Shown: one piece after another, positions 45,412 to 57,700 of the stretch
Layout: each line of letters begins with the position of its first letter
How positions within the stretch are numbered: position 1 is the first letter of the stretch
Origin: Podarcis raffonei
Taxonomy: Eukaryota > Chordata > Lepidosauria > Squamata > Lacertidae
Assembly (NCBI RefSeq): GCF_027172205.1
Contig: NC_070614.1
Span: 48,238,001-48,302,000 of the forward strand
DNA: 64,000 nucleotides
Direction of reading: 5' to 3'
Position numbers and translations under genes: made by a program
The notes under the pieces: model-generated
Told to the model about the DNA's origin: nothing
Seen by the model: the letters and a program-made list of their open reading frames with translations, nothing else
Databases searched by the model: none

Positions 45412-48400
45412 GTAAGAGACTCTCCCTCCTCTTTCATTTTTGGGATTAATCCTTCCAGTGTTGTTGTTTTTTAAAAAAAATAATTGTGTATTTTCCTAAA
45501 ATGACTGGCAGAAAATAATTGCTTTGCCCTCTGTGATAATAATACATTCAGTTTTGAAAGGCAGTTTGGAGAAAAGGAAGGAGACTTTGTATGCCTTGTT
45601 TTAATTCCACCAACAAGGACCAGCAGGAGGGGGGGGATGGAAGGGTTCCTGCTTTGCATGTTCTTGGGGCACCTAATCTGCAAGTGTCTAATCTTCCTAG
45701 AAGAAATGCCATGAATCAGACACTGTTTGAGTCTCCTTTGTGAGATATTGACCTCATGGTTTGAGAAGTGCTTTGTGAGATATAAACCTGTTTCAATATA
45801 TTTCATTCATCTATGAAGTGACACCTGGTACTGGCTGATAAGTGAAATCTAGAAATTTTAACAAAATATAGTGTGTGTTGGGAGTCTGTTAAACTGATTG
45901 TAGCAACAGTAAGTTGATGGGAGATTAATTCCTTTCCCAAGCCTTGGGTGATTAAAAAAAGGTATGAGCTTTGCTCTCGTTAGCATGAAGTATAAATAAT
46001 AAATCATCAAAAAATACTATTAGAGAGTGCTACTTGCAATTAGCACTGAGCGGGTGGCGCTGTGGGTAAAACCTTAGCGCCTAGGACTTGCCGATCGTCA
46101 GGTCGGCGGTTCGAATCCCCGCGGCGGGGTGCACTCCCGTTGCTCGGTCCCAGCGCCTGCCAACCTAGCAGTTCGAAAGCACCCCTGGGTGCAAGTAGAT
46201 AAATAGGGACCGCTTACTAGAGGGAAGGTAAACGGCGTTTCCGTGTGCTGCGCTGGCTCGCCAGATGCAGCTTGTCGCGCTGGCCACGTGACCCAGAAGT
46301 GTCTTCGGACAGCGCTGGCCCCCGGCCTCTTAAGTGAGATGGGTGCGCAACCCCAGAGTCGGACACGACTGGCCCGTATGGGCAGGGGTACCTTTACCTT
46401 TACCTTTTACTTGCAATTATTTGCATGCACTAATATGGATGTTTCCTTCATTCTAATACGCAAAATTCAATGAAATATTGTTGCTTTCCTGGGCTAGATG
46501 CAAAGAATAATCACCTTCATGGCCATTTTTAGTACAAAGAGAAAGAGTTGGATGTTGTTGCAGTCATTTTTTGGGAGGGAGAGGTGGATATTAAAGACCA
46601 AACAAGAGCTAACTAAATGGTGATAAAAGAAATGTCATGATGAGTAATACATTTTATATGGGCTGAAGAGTTTGATATTTATTATTTTAGAATCACCATA
46701 CATAATAAGGTTATCATTGAATATGTATAATTTTGAGACAGAAATGGCAATTTGTTTTGTCTACTTGCTGCATCGTAGAATTCAACTCTGAAATTTTAAA
46801 CTAACCTCATTTGCAGCATGATTACAAAATTCTACCAGCACATCCTGGCCCTGGCATTTGCTGTAAAAGTGATAAATGAGAATCCCAACCTCTTGCCCAA
46901 TGTCACACTTGGGTTCCACATCTATGACAGCTATTATGATGCAAGGATGACCTATCGTAACACCATGGACCTGCTCTTTAAAATGCATAGATTTGCTCCC
47001 AACTATAAATGTGACTCGCAGAAAAACCTCATTGCCATAATCGGAGGACTTAGCTCTGATACCTCCTTCCATATGGCTGATACCTTAAGCCTCTACAAGA
47101 TTCCACAGGTAGGTTTTATCAGTAAAAGGTAAACGGTACCCCTGACTTAGGATCAGTCTCGGATGAGTCTGGGGTTGCATGCTCATCTCGCTCTATAGGC
47201 CGAGTGAGCCGGCGTTTGTCCACAGACAGCTTCCAGGTCGTGTGGCCAGCATGACTAAACTGCTTCTGGAGAACCAGAGCACCACACGGAAATGCCGTTT
47301 ACCTTCCTGCCGGAGTAGTACCTATTTATCTACTTGCAGTTTGACATGCTTTCAAACTGCTAGGTGGGCAGGAGCAGGGACTGAACAATGGGAGCTCACC
47401 CTGTTGTGGAGATTTGAACTGCCGACCTTCTGATTGGCAAGCCCTAGGCTCTGTGGTTTGGACCACAGTGCCACCTGCATCCAGATTCTGATTAGTTCTT
47501 AGGTTTTATGAGTAGGGTCATGAATTTTTGTTCACACTCTTATCATTCTGAAAGTGATTTTGAGATTCAGAAAGTAAACATGACTGATGCTGAAGCATTG
47601 CAAGCTGGAATGTCTGTCAAAAATGTAGATTACTCCTTACCAGTAGATATTGCTACACCAGTGAAAGTCTGAGTCAAACAGGCAGCAGGTAGCACCTTGG
47701 ACACTTCCAATACCACCAACCTGTTCCACACAACAACTGCAAGAGAAGTTGTCTCTGCAAGGAGGCCAGGTTGACCTGAAGACTTACAAAGCTGACCATA
47801 GGCCCTGCCTCCTTGAGGAGTCTGGGTAACGGATTAAAGGGCCCTAATTTATTTTGCAATATTGGTCATTTGCAGGGCTAGAGAGGTTTTGTATAATACT
47901 GATAATGTCTGTTCTTTTCCTGTTAGCTTGCATATGGCTCATTCCCCCAAGAGGAGAGTGATATAGATAACTTCCTTTCCTTTTACCGCATGGTGCCCAA
48001 TGAAGTGCATCAGTATATGGCAATTATCAGCTTGCTCCAGCATTTTGGATGGACATGGATTGGACTCTTTGTTACAGATGATGATGGAGGAGAAAATTTC
48101 CTGCAGGCCCTGGAGCCCATGCTTTACCAGCATGGGATCTGTTCAGCCTTCACACAAAGAATGGAAAAAATAGCTCGTTTTGATATGGTGGGTGAAATTT
48201 TTGATATGCTTGATAGGTATTATGTGGGTGTCACAAATGATAAAGCCAATGCATTCATTGTCTATGGAGATTCTCTGACATTGAGCTGGCTGAGATCTGT
48301 TATGTATCTACGAGATCCTGAAAATAAGGAAAGTGCATCATTTAGAAAGGTGTGGATCATGACAACCCAGATTGATTTCATATTATTGAGTTTTCAAAAG

Positions 48401-51400
48401 TCTTGGGATCTTGAGCTCTTTGAAGGTGCCATTTCCTTCACCATACACTCCAAAAAGCTTCTCAAGTTCAATGAATTTCTTCAGATCATAAAACCTTACT
48501 GGAATTCAGGTGATGGTTTTCTCAAGGACTTCTGGGAGCAAGCATTTGACTGTCCATTTCCAGATCTGCTCATGCAAGATACTGAAACATGTACAGGGGA
48601 GGAGAAGTTAGAATGTCTTCCTGGGCATCTGTTTGAAATGGACATGACTGGCCACAGCTACAGTATCCACAACGCTGTCTATGTTGTCGCTCATGCTTTG
48701 CATGCTATTTATTCATACAGATCAAAGCAAAGAGCAATGGTGGGAGGCAAAAGGTTTGAACTTCAAGATCTGCAGCCTTGGCAGGTAACATGCTGCAAAC
48801 AAAATATTATTTCAGTGAGTCAATTTCTCTGAGGCAAGACATCACGTGATAATATTTTGAGATTGTGATTATTTCCTATATATTTAGTATGTACAGAATT
48901 TTAGCCTTCTATTGCTTTGTTATAACGTTTCCATCTGCTATATGAATATAGCCCATTGTTGATATTTGGCCTTCATTCTAGATATATATATTCCTTCTTT
49001 TCCCTTTTTCTGTTTGAATCAGCTGCACCATTTTCTGCAAGGCATTTCATTCAACAACTCAGCAGGAGAAACATTGTCTTTTGATGATAAAAGGGAACTG
49101 AGAGGTGGATATGACATCACGAACATGATCACATTCCCAAACAAATCCTTCCTTCAAATGAAAGTTGGACAAGTTGATCCTGATGCTCTTGAAGGAGAAG
49201 CATTCATCATTCATGAAGATATGCTTGTATGGCACAGAGGTTTTAATCAGGTCTGAATTCAAGGAATCCTTCTTTTCCTCACTGTCCTTATGATGTGTTC
49301 TAATAGGTGTCAGAAATTCTATTGCTTCTATCTGATATGGCCAAGAAAAAATATGGCTGCCTAGCAAATTCAGAATTGATGCCACTTAGAAATGCCAAGG
49401 AATAAAACCAGGACATTTTTGTATAACTATATCTTCCATATACATAAAGCAAAGCCTTTGGAGTATATAAATGAAATTATTATATAGGCGCCCATTTGGT
49501 AACCTCTTTTCATAATGTATGGAAACAATAACTCAGTAATAGAACACATACGGCATGCACAAGTTCCCAGGTTAAATCCATTGCATCTCCAGGCAGGGTT
49601 TAAATGAAGTCCTGTTGATATGTGTTTCAATTGTTTTGCAGCATTTTGCAGAACAAACAAAACATTTTGGAGAGCCCTCGAACTGTATGGCTGACCTGAC
49701 AAACTTAATGCCCTACTGGTCCCCCCTCTCCATAAATGCAAAACTTTGGCACAGGTTTGGTGTGAATTGAAGAATATTGGATTGGGGGTGACCAGCATTG
49801 CACCTTGTTGGGGAAGCCTGACAATATTTTGGGACACCACAAAATATGGTTTTTTGCTGTAAATGATAGCAGAGTTTGTCATAGGTTTGGAGGGAATCCC
49901 AAATAATGTGATTCATAGTTAACACAACTGCATAATGCAGCTCTTTTATATTAAACCTTTATTTGCTGAGTAGTGAATTTCATAAATAGAAGTCAAATAA
50001 ACAATCAGTTTTTCCGATCTTCTGAACTGTTTCCTCCTATGGATAGGTGACTCCCCTTTCTCTGTGTAATGACCACTGCCACCCTGGGAATCAGAAGAAA
50101 AAGAAAGAAGGGGAAAAGTTTTGCTGCTATGGTTGTGCTCCTTGTTCAGAAGGGGAAATTTCAAACCAGAATGGTAAGTCATGAAGCGCTCATATTTTTC
50201 TTCCTCTAAGGACAATAGCAAGGCTAGATGGTAGCATTTCAGGGGGTTATTTTAGAGCAAAAAGCAAGTAAGGAGCAACATGATAAAAATGACTAAAATT
50301 CTTCAATGCATGGGAAAATAGGATAAACAGAACACTAGAGCTCGGAAGCATGTTTGGAAATTGAGTGCTGGATGATTCAGAACAGGCTAATGAAAATTAA
50401 CTGCTTCATGAAGTTTCTGATTTAACCATGGAATTCACTCCTACAAGATGCAGTGGGAAGCAATCACTTGAAAGCCTTTAAAGGAGGATAAGACAAAGTC
50501 ATGGAGGACAAGGCTATCAATGGCAATGACCTCTGATGGCTTTGCTGTGCCTCCATCATCAGAGACTGAAATCTTCCAAATACCAGTTGCTGGAAAGTGT
50601 GGGCATTGGGGGAGACTTCTGTTTAACTCAGGTCCTGCTTGCAGGCATCCCATAGGCATCTGGTTGGCCACTGTGAAATCAGGAAGCTAGATGAAATGGG
50701 TCACTGTCCTGATGTAGCAGGTGATTATGTTATTATGTGAAAAAGAAAGGCAGTTAGTAGGATTTCAACACACATATAATAAACTTAGCACACAAATGAT
50801 TTTAATAAGCCTAAAAATACACTGAGTTTAAAACACTCATATATGAACACTGTGACACATGGAAGGCAAAATACGGTTGAAAATTATAATAGCTTTTAGA
50901 ATAAGTGAGATCAAAGTATTTATATCGGAACACTAAAATACATGCATTCCAATAGGTATAATTTAATTTCAGTGAAGCAGTCACATAGCAGACAAAGTAC
51001 TGTTCAATCAGCATTTGAATTTGACCTTGTTTATTTTTCAGATATGAATGACTGCTTCAGATGCCCCAAAACTCAGTATCCTAACAAGAACAAAACTGCC
51101 TGCATTGAAAAAACGATGACCTTCCTTTCTTATGAAGAACCTTTAGGGATCAGTTTAGCATTGGTTGCCCTTTCTTTCTTCTTCATCACAGCTTTGGTGC
51201 TAGGAACATTCATTAAGTACAGAGACACTCCCATAGTTAAAGCCAACAACCGGGACCTCACCTACTCTCTCCTTGTCTCTCTCTTGCTCTGCTTCCTCTC
51301 TTCCTTGTTATTTCTGGGTGAATCTAGCACAGTCTCCTGCCTCCTCCGGCAACCAACGTTTGGCATCATCTTCTCTGTAGCCGTTTCTTGTGTGTTGGCC

Positions 51401-51943
51401 AAAACTATCACTGTAGTTGTAGCTTTCATGGCCACCAAGCCAGGGTCCAGCATGAGGAAGTGGGTAGGGAAAAGACTGGCCTACTCAGTTGTGCTTCCCT
51501 GTTCTCTTATTCAATCAACTACCTGTACTGTGTGGTTGATGACATCTCCCCCCTTCCCTGATCTGGACATGCACTCTTTAGCAGAAGAAATCATTGTGCA
51601 ATGTAATGAAGGGTCAGTCACCATGTTTTATTGTGTCCTGGGCTACATGGGCCTCTTGGCCATTGCCAGCTTCGTTGCTGCATTTGCAGCCCGCAAGTTA
51701 CCTGACAGTTTTAATGAAGCCAAGTTCATTACCTTCAGCATGTTGCTCTTTTGCAGTGTTTGGCTGTCTTTTTTTCCAGCCTACCTGAGCACAAGTGGAA
51801 AGAGCATGGTGGCTGTGGAGATCTTCTCCATCTTGGCCTCCAGTGCTGGGTTATTGGGCTGCATCTTTGCCCCTAAATGCTACATCATTATTCTGAGGCC
51901 AGAACTGAACAACAGGGAGCAACTTATAAGAAAAAAGAATTAA
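45197..51943 (+). CDS. V2R gene E, complete six-exon receptor
   Basis: Exons 45197-45411, 46817-47108, 47927-48784, 49023-49250, 50047-50173 and 51042-51943 make an open 873-residue protein. It is the closest relative of F: exon 1 ends [20 protein letters not shown] (F differs by one residue in this stretch), exon 4 opens LHHFLQG in both, and both carry a SINE at the same base of intron 2. E has its own SINE in intron 1. Exon 3 has [23 protein letters not shown] where F is B-like. Exon 6 TM1 reads [18 protein letters not shown], and ESSTVSCLL replaces EPSTVSCLL before TM3. Confidence 0.93.
46043..46407 (+). mobile_element. Sauria-type SINE, gene E intron 1
   Basis: Perfect 12-bp duplication TACTTGCAATTA at 46031-46042 and 46408-46419. 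The tRNA-like head has an A box TGGCGCTGTGG (46055-46065) and B box GGTTCGAATCC (46108-46118), the RNA polymerase III promoter. The 3' end has GAGTCGGACACGACTGG, matching the BovB tail (GAGTCGGACATGACT), then CTTTAC repeats. Gene F lacks it at this site. Confidence 0.9.
46817..47108 (+). CDS. Gene E exon 2
   Basis: Donor GTAGGT at 47109. A SINE starts 16 bases into the intron, leaving the donor consensus untouched. Confidence 0.92.
47125..47500 (-). mobile_element. Sauria-type SINE, gene E intron 2
   Basis: Reverse orientation, flanked by AGGTTTTATCAGTA (47111-47124) and AGGTTTTATGAGTA (47501-47514), one mismatch. Present at the identical base in F, absent from B, C and D. Confidence 0.85.
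47927..48784 (+). CDS. Gene E exon 3
   Basis: [16 protein letters not shown] to DLQPWQ, 858 nt. Confidence 0.93.
49023..49250 (+). CDS. Gene E exon 4
   Basis: [31 protein letters not shown] to LVWHRGFNQ. Confidence 0.9.
50047..50173 (+). CDS. Gene E exon 5
   Basis: [20 protein letters not shown] to SNQN. Acceptor GGATAG, donor GTAAGT. Confidence 0.9.
50310..50745 (+). repeat. CR1/L3 LINE 3' fragment (gene E intron 5)
   Basis: Ancestral insertion shared by all copies: GAATTCACTCCTACAAGATGC, GCATCTGGTTGGCCACTGTG, CCTGATGTAGCAGG. Confidence 0.6.
51042..51943 (+). CDS. Gene E exon 6 (7TM)
   Basis: [18 protein letters not shown] to RKKN. Shares with C a stretch of over 300 nt in which I count about one difference. 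Confidence 0.93.
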
Positions 51944-52010
51944 ACAGGTTTTTCCCCCTTCACTCTGGTAAATTTTAAATATGTGATAGTTAAGAGTTGA
52001 AGACAAAATA

Positions 52011-52048
<38 letters not shown>

Positions 52049-52844
52049 TCCAGTAGCAAACGTACTTGAGATCACTTTTTTGCCATTTGTTTGTTTATAT
52101 TTTCTATACACAGGCCCCACTATCCAAATGCCTTTTATATGAAAAATCTCTTATTCTAACATGAGTAATTAGTACCCAAACCTTGTTATATGCACCACAG
52201 GCTCAGATATCCCAAAGGTTGGTCGTGTGTTTAGTACTGTAAAGAAACAAGGTGATCTTCCTTCCATGTTTGCCTTTTGGAAGGCTTCAGAGTGTTTTCA
52301 TGGGGTTTTCACACTTTGAGGGTCAACATTTTGAGGTCAAAAACACATTAGAATGTTCTAATAGGTATTAATGGAAACTGTTGGCTCCTTAAGGAAACAC
52401 TCACCTAACAAACAATTTTCTGAGAATGTATTTTGTTCAAATAGTGTGATCTGTAAGTAGACAAATACAACAGCTTAGGAGTGTCAGATATCACAGCTAT
52501 ACCTGAGTTCCCTGTGGAACAGCCTCCCTTCAGCTGCAAAGGAGTTAAGAACTACACAACTTTTAGAATACATCTGATTGCAGCCCTGTATTGGGAAGTT
52601 TTTAATGCTTGTTGTTTTTATTATGATTTGAGATATGCTGTAAGCTGTCCAGAGTGGCCGGGAAAACCCAGCAAGATGGGTGGTTTATAAACAAAATAAT
52701 GGTGGTGGTGGTGGTGATGATGATGATGATGATAAGGCTTTAGACCAGTTCAAGGTTACTTTTAAACTTCTTTTTTGGAATAAACATTTGTAATTGGGTT
52801 GATATAGATCATGAAACCTTTTGGAATTACAGATGCAGAGAAAT
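51944..52844 (+). other. Gene E 3' flank shared with D and F
   Basis: Near-identical to the gene D 3' flank. The CT/TA microsatellite (52010-52049) is longer than in D, and the TGG/TGA repeat (52700-52733) is shorter. A LINE 3' end covers about 52560-52700. Confidence 0.65.
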
Positions 52845-54570
52845 GTGAGACCCAATTATTTTCTTCTTGCTTCTGGGGCCTATACGTTGAGTACAGATCA
52901 CCTTTGGAACTACCATGTAGCACCTTCTTAGAGCTGTGGGGCCCCAAGAAGGTGTGGGTCAACAAGGCCTCCCTCCCCCTTTAGGTGTGGGTCTGATGGA
53001 AGTAGGTGAAGTTAAATCCAACCCCTTCTAGGTGGCAGTGTGTGCTTTGCCAGAATTGTTAACAGCTGAGTTTGAGCAAAATCACACTGAAGAGAATTAG
53101 TACTGAAGGAATGGGTTTCCCAAATCCCAAAGCTGACTGTGCAGGCAGTTTTAAACTGCACCAAAATCCCTATTTTTCCTTAGCTAAAATGCATAAACTT
53201 GAGCCGTTGAGCAAATGCATAACAAGAACACAGCTCTCTCCTTTATCAGTTTGTGACGTCAAGGATGACCCTGACTGTACCAGCAGAACAGAGAAAACAC
53301 GTTTGTGCCTTATCTTATGTTCTGACCACAAAGATGCACAGACCCAAGTCTGAGAAAAATGCCAGAGTGTGTTCTCAGAAATAGTGACCTCTGGCTCCAA
53401 GATAAGAGTAGGAACAGGAATATCCTTTTATGGTCAGGAGTGCAGGAAGGAAATCCCTTTTATGGTTAAGAGTGCCAGAGCAGGAACATCTGTGATGTCA
53501 ACCTGCGTGTACAAGCTGACGTGGCTGGGGAAGGGGGAGAGGGTGCCTGGAGAATATATATACTGCATGAAACATCTCATTTCTTTCGACTTCCTGTGGA
53601 CTCACCACCCAAGTGCCTTCTGCTATCCGGAGAGCAGAATAAACTCTTTCTTGGAATCAACCTCGGTGTCATTTGACTTCCTCCTTCCTGTCCCGGAGCA
53701 ACGCAGACCCAATCAGTGAACTCCAATAAGGCTACAGTACCATTTAAATAAACACACTTCACTTGTGTCGCACCTCTTTATTTCATGGTTATTGTCACAA
53801 TAGTATAGTTTCCCTCATCTTGATGGCACATCTGGATTTTGCCACAAATTTATCATGTAGAGAAATAAGAGCTACCAAGTCATGTGGCAAAACTGGAGTT
53901 GGAAAGTCACCTTTCTTTCAAGATTTGCTGCTTTGAGTCACAATACAAAATAGACTCACTTTGACTTTCCTACTGATGTTTTCACATACCATGGAACACT
54001 TCAAGCTGATTCCCACTTTTTGTGCCACAAAGGGGAAGAGGCAGAGCATAGGGCATCGTAGGCAGATTTGAGAATAAACACCGTACTCAACATGTTGCAA
54101 TAAAGGAAAAAAACTCCAACCCTCATTGGAACTAAAACTTTTCAAAAGTTATTAAGTCACCGTACAATTATCCAAATCACTATAATTTGTCCACCTGGTC
54201 AGAACACCAGAGGCATAAGAAAACTGTCAATAAACAGCCATGAAAGGGATTATAATGATGAATCTCTGTATCATGAGGAGATAGGAATAGTATCAAGAGC
54301 TAGCCATGGCTCCCAATTTTCTTTCTCCCATTTTGTATTTTCATCATATTATTGGTCTCCCTTGAAATCTGAGTGTTGAGCACTGGAAATCTCACCTAGC
54401 ATCCAAAGCATGTGTTTATACTGCTTTGATTTTTAAATAAGGTGTGCCAATCTCTCTTGTTGTGCTCTATTGACAGAGCCAGGTATCATGCCGTCTAGTT
54501 TGCTTAACTCATTCTGCAGGGACTGATAGGCAAAGAGCATCCAAGATTGCAGAGAGGCTTGCCTGCAAGG
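52845..54570 (+). promoter_or_regulatory. 5' flank of V2R gene F
   Basis: Matches the flank of E apart from the 633-bp solo LTR at 53104-53736. The last 700 bases are the part shared by all genes from B to F. Confidence 0.5.
53104..53736 (+). mobile_element. Solo LTR of an endogenous retrovirus (fossil)
   Basis: 633 bp beginning TG and ending CA, flanked by GTAC on both sides (53100-53103 and 53737-53740). The D-E spacer has the empty site TTAGTACAATTTAAATAAAC. A TATA-like run lies near 53553 and AATAAA at 53638-53643, giving the usual U3-R-U5 layout. No internal viral genes remain. It is younger than the D/E/F duplication. The retroviral class is not determined. Confidence 0.82.
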
Positions 54571-54785
54571 ATGCTGTGGTCATTCACTTTGCTTTTTCTG
54601 CTGACTCCTGCTTTGTGCAAAGCAGCTATGAGGTGCCCTGAGACTGATACATTTCCTGTTCCACATGAGTGGTACCAGTCAGGTGGCCTCATCATTGGTG
54701 GGATAGCTTCTCAGTTCTATTATTCCATCTTTGAAGAATGCTTCATTGAAAATCCTTCACAGAATCTGTTTGATAATAATCCACA
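54571..54785 (+). CDS. Gene F exon 1
   Basis: [22 protein letters not shown] to FDNNP. Donor GTAAGA. Confidence 0.9.
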
Positions 54786-57700
54786 GTAAGAGACTCTCCC
54801 TCCTCCTTCATTTTTTGGATTAGTCCTTCCAGTGTTTGTTTGTTTGTTTAGTATTGTGTATTCTCCTAAAATGACTGGCAGTAAATAATTGCTTTGCTCT
54901 CTGTGATAATAGGGTTACTGCTGTGCATGTTCTTGGGGCACCTAATCTGAAAGTGTCCAATCTTCCTAGAAAAGATGCCATGAATCAGACACTGTTTTGA
55001 GTCTCCTTTGTGAAATATTGACCTCATGGTTTGAGAATTGCTTTGTGACATATAAACCTGTTTCAATATATTTCATTCATCTATGAAGTGACACCTGGCA
55101 CTGGCTGATAAGTGAAATCTAGAAATTTTAACAAAATATAGTGTGTGTTGGGAGTCTGTTAAACTGATTGTAGCAACAGTAAGTTGATGGGAGATTAATT
55201 CCTTTCCCAAGCCTTGGGTGATTAAAAAAAAGGTATGAGCTTTGCTCTTGTTAGCATGAAGTATAAATAATAAATCATCAAAAAATACTATTAGAGCATG
55301 CTAATTGCAATTATTTACATGCACTAATATGGATGTTTTCTTCATTCTAATATGCAAAATTCCTATTTTTTGTTTCAATTAAAATAATTCAATGACATGA
55401 ACTTGTATTCCAAAACTTTTGTCTTTCCAATTCCTTGAACTCCAAATGCAAGCTTCAGAAATGATTGAACCCTGTGGAGATGTTATGGCTTAAGAACACA
55501 GTCATTAAATTAATGAAATATAGAGCAATATGCTCTGTATTCATTTCTGACCATGGTATAGTGATAGAGAAGTGAAGATAAGTCTAAAGGAGTTAGTTTA
55601 TTCTTCTATGAGGTTTAGAATTGAATATATTTGATAGTGGTGATGGAAAGAACCTTAAAAGTGTGATGAAGAGAAAACATTTCACCGCATTTTTCTATAC
55701 CTGTCTTACATAGAAGAGGTGACTTCTGTGATATTAGAAGTGAATGTTTGCACCTAAATCAAGTCTGCAATCTTATACAAAAAATCTTGGAAGTATTTGC
55801 ACTTGCATTTGAGTAGAAATGTATTGGATCACACTGTGGTATGTCGGTTCTGATTAGTTCTTTTTAATAACAATATTGCTTTTAAAGTAATCATTAACTT
55901 TTCTTATTTTAACTTGTTTATTAAACTGATAACTATTTTTAAAGCAAATGCATAGTGCAATCCTATAAATGACTACCAGAAACTGCCTTGTATAAGGATG
56001 GTAGTAACTGCAAATAATTCAATGAAATATTGTTGCTTTCCTGGTCTAGATGCATAGAATAATCAGCTTCATGTCCATTTGGAGTAGAAAGAGAAAGAGT
56101 TGGATGTTGTTGCAGTCTTTTGGCGGGCGGTGGGGGGTGGATAGTAAAGACCAAACAGGAGCTAACTAAATGGTGGTAAAAGTAATATAGAAATGGCATG
56201 ATGAGTAATACATTTTATTAGGGCTGAAGAGCTTGATATTTATTATTTTAAGACCACCATAAAAGATAAGAAGGTTATCATTGAATATGTATAAGTTTGA
56301 GACAGAACGGCAATTTGTTTTGTCTACTTGCTGCATTATAGAATTCTCCTCTGAAATTTTAAACTAACCTCATTTGCAGCATGATAACAAAATTCTACCA
56401 GCACATCCTGGCCTTGGCATTTGCTGTAAAAGTGATAAATGAGAATCCCAACCTCTTGCCCAATGTCACACTTGGGTTCCACATCTATGACAGCTATTAT
56501 GATGCAAGGATGACCTATCGTAACACCATGGACCTGCTCTTTAAAATGCATAGATTTGCTCCCAACTATAAATGTGACTCGCAGAAAAACCTTATTGCCA
56601 TAATCGGAGGTCTTAGCTCTGATACCTCCTTCCATATGGCTGATACCTTAAGCCTCTACAAGATTCCACAGGTAGGTTTTATCAGTAAAAGATAAAAGGT
56701 GCCCCTGACTTAGGATCAGTCTCGGATGAGTCTGGGATTGCATGCTCATCTCGCTCTATAGGCCGAGCGAGCCGGTGTTTGTCCACAGACAGCTTCCAGG
56801 TCATGTGGCCAGCATCACTAAGCTGCTTCTGGTGCACCAGAGCACCACATGGAAATGCCATTTACCTTCCTGCCGGAGCAGTACCTATTTATCTACTTGC
56901 AGTTTGACATGCTTTTGAACTGCTAGGTGGGCAGGAGCAGGGACTGAACAATGGGAGCTCACCCTGTTGTGGAGATTTGAACTGCCGACCTTCTGATTGG
57001 CAAGCCCTAGGCTCTGTGGTTTGGACCACAGTGCCACCTGCATCCAGGTTCTGATTAGTTCTTAAGTTTTATGAGTAGGGTCATGAATTTTTGTTCACAC
57101 ACTCATCATTCTCAAGGTGATTTTGAGATTCAGAAACTAAACATGACTGATGCTGAAGCATTTCAAGCTGGAATGTCTGTCAAAAATGTAGATTACTCCT
57201 TACCAGTAGATATTGCTACACCAGTGAAAGTCTGAGTCAAACAGGCAGCAGGCAGCACCTTGGACACTTCCAATACCACCAACCTGTTCCACACAACAAC
57301 TGCAAGAGAAGTTGTCTCTGCAAGGAGGCCAGGTTGACCTGAAGACCTACAAAGCTGACCATAGCCCCTGCCTCCTTGGAGAGTCTGGGTAACGGATTAA
57401 AGGGCCCTAATTTATTTTGCAATATTGGTCATTTGCAGGGCTAGAGAGCTTTTGTATAATACTGATAATGTCTGTTCTTTTGCTGTTAGCTTGCATATGG
57501 CTCATTCCCCCAAGAGGAGAGTGATATAGATAACTTCCTTTCCTTTTACCGCATGGTGCCCAATGAAGTGCATCAGTATATGGCGATTATCAGCTTGCTC
57601 CAGCATTTTGGATGGACATGGATTGGACTCTTTGTTACAAATGATGATGGAGGAGAAAATTTCCTGCAGGCCCTGGAACCCATGCTTTACCAGTATGGGA

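Noticed and set aside
46043-46130. Possible tRNA gene (A and B boxes, GGTTCGAATCC)
   Set aside because: The boxes belong to the head of a SINE with a BovB-like tail and target duplication. No cloverleaf is kept.
47100-47132. Short exon 2 read-through protein ending in the SINE (..GFISKR) in E and F
   Set aside because: The splice donor GTAGGT is intact, so the stop matters only if the intron is retained. No evidence for a truncated isoform.
53072-53719. Two plus-strand frames of 93 and 116 codons in the E-F spacer
   Set aside because: They lie within the solo LTR and have no protein family resemblance.
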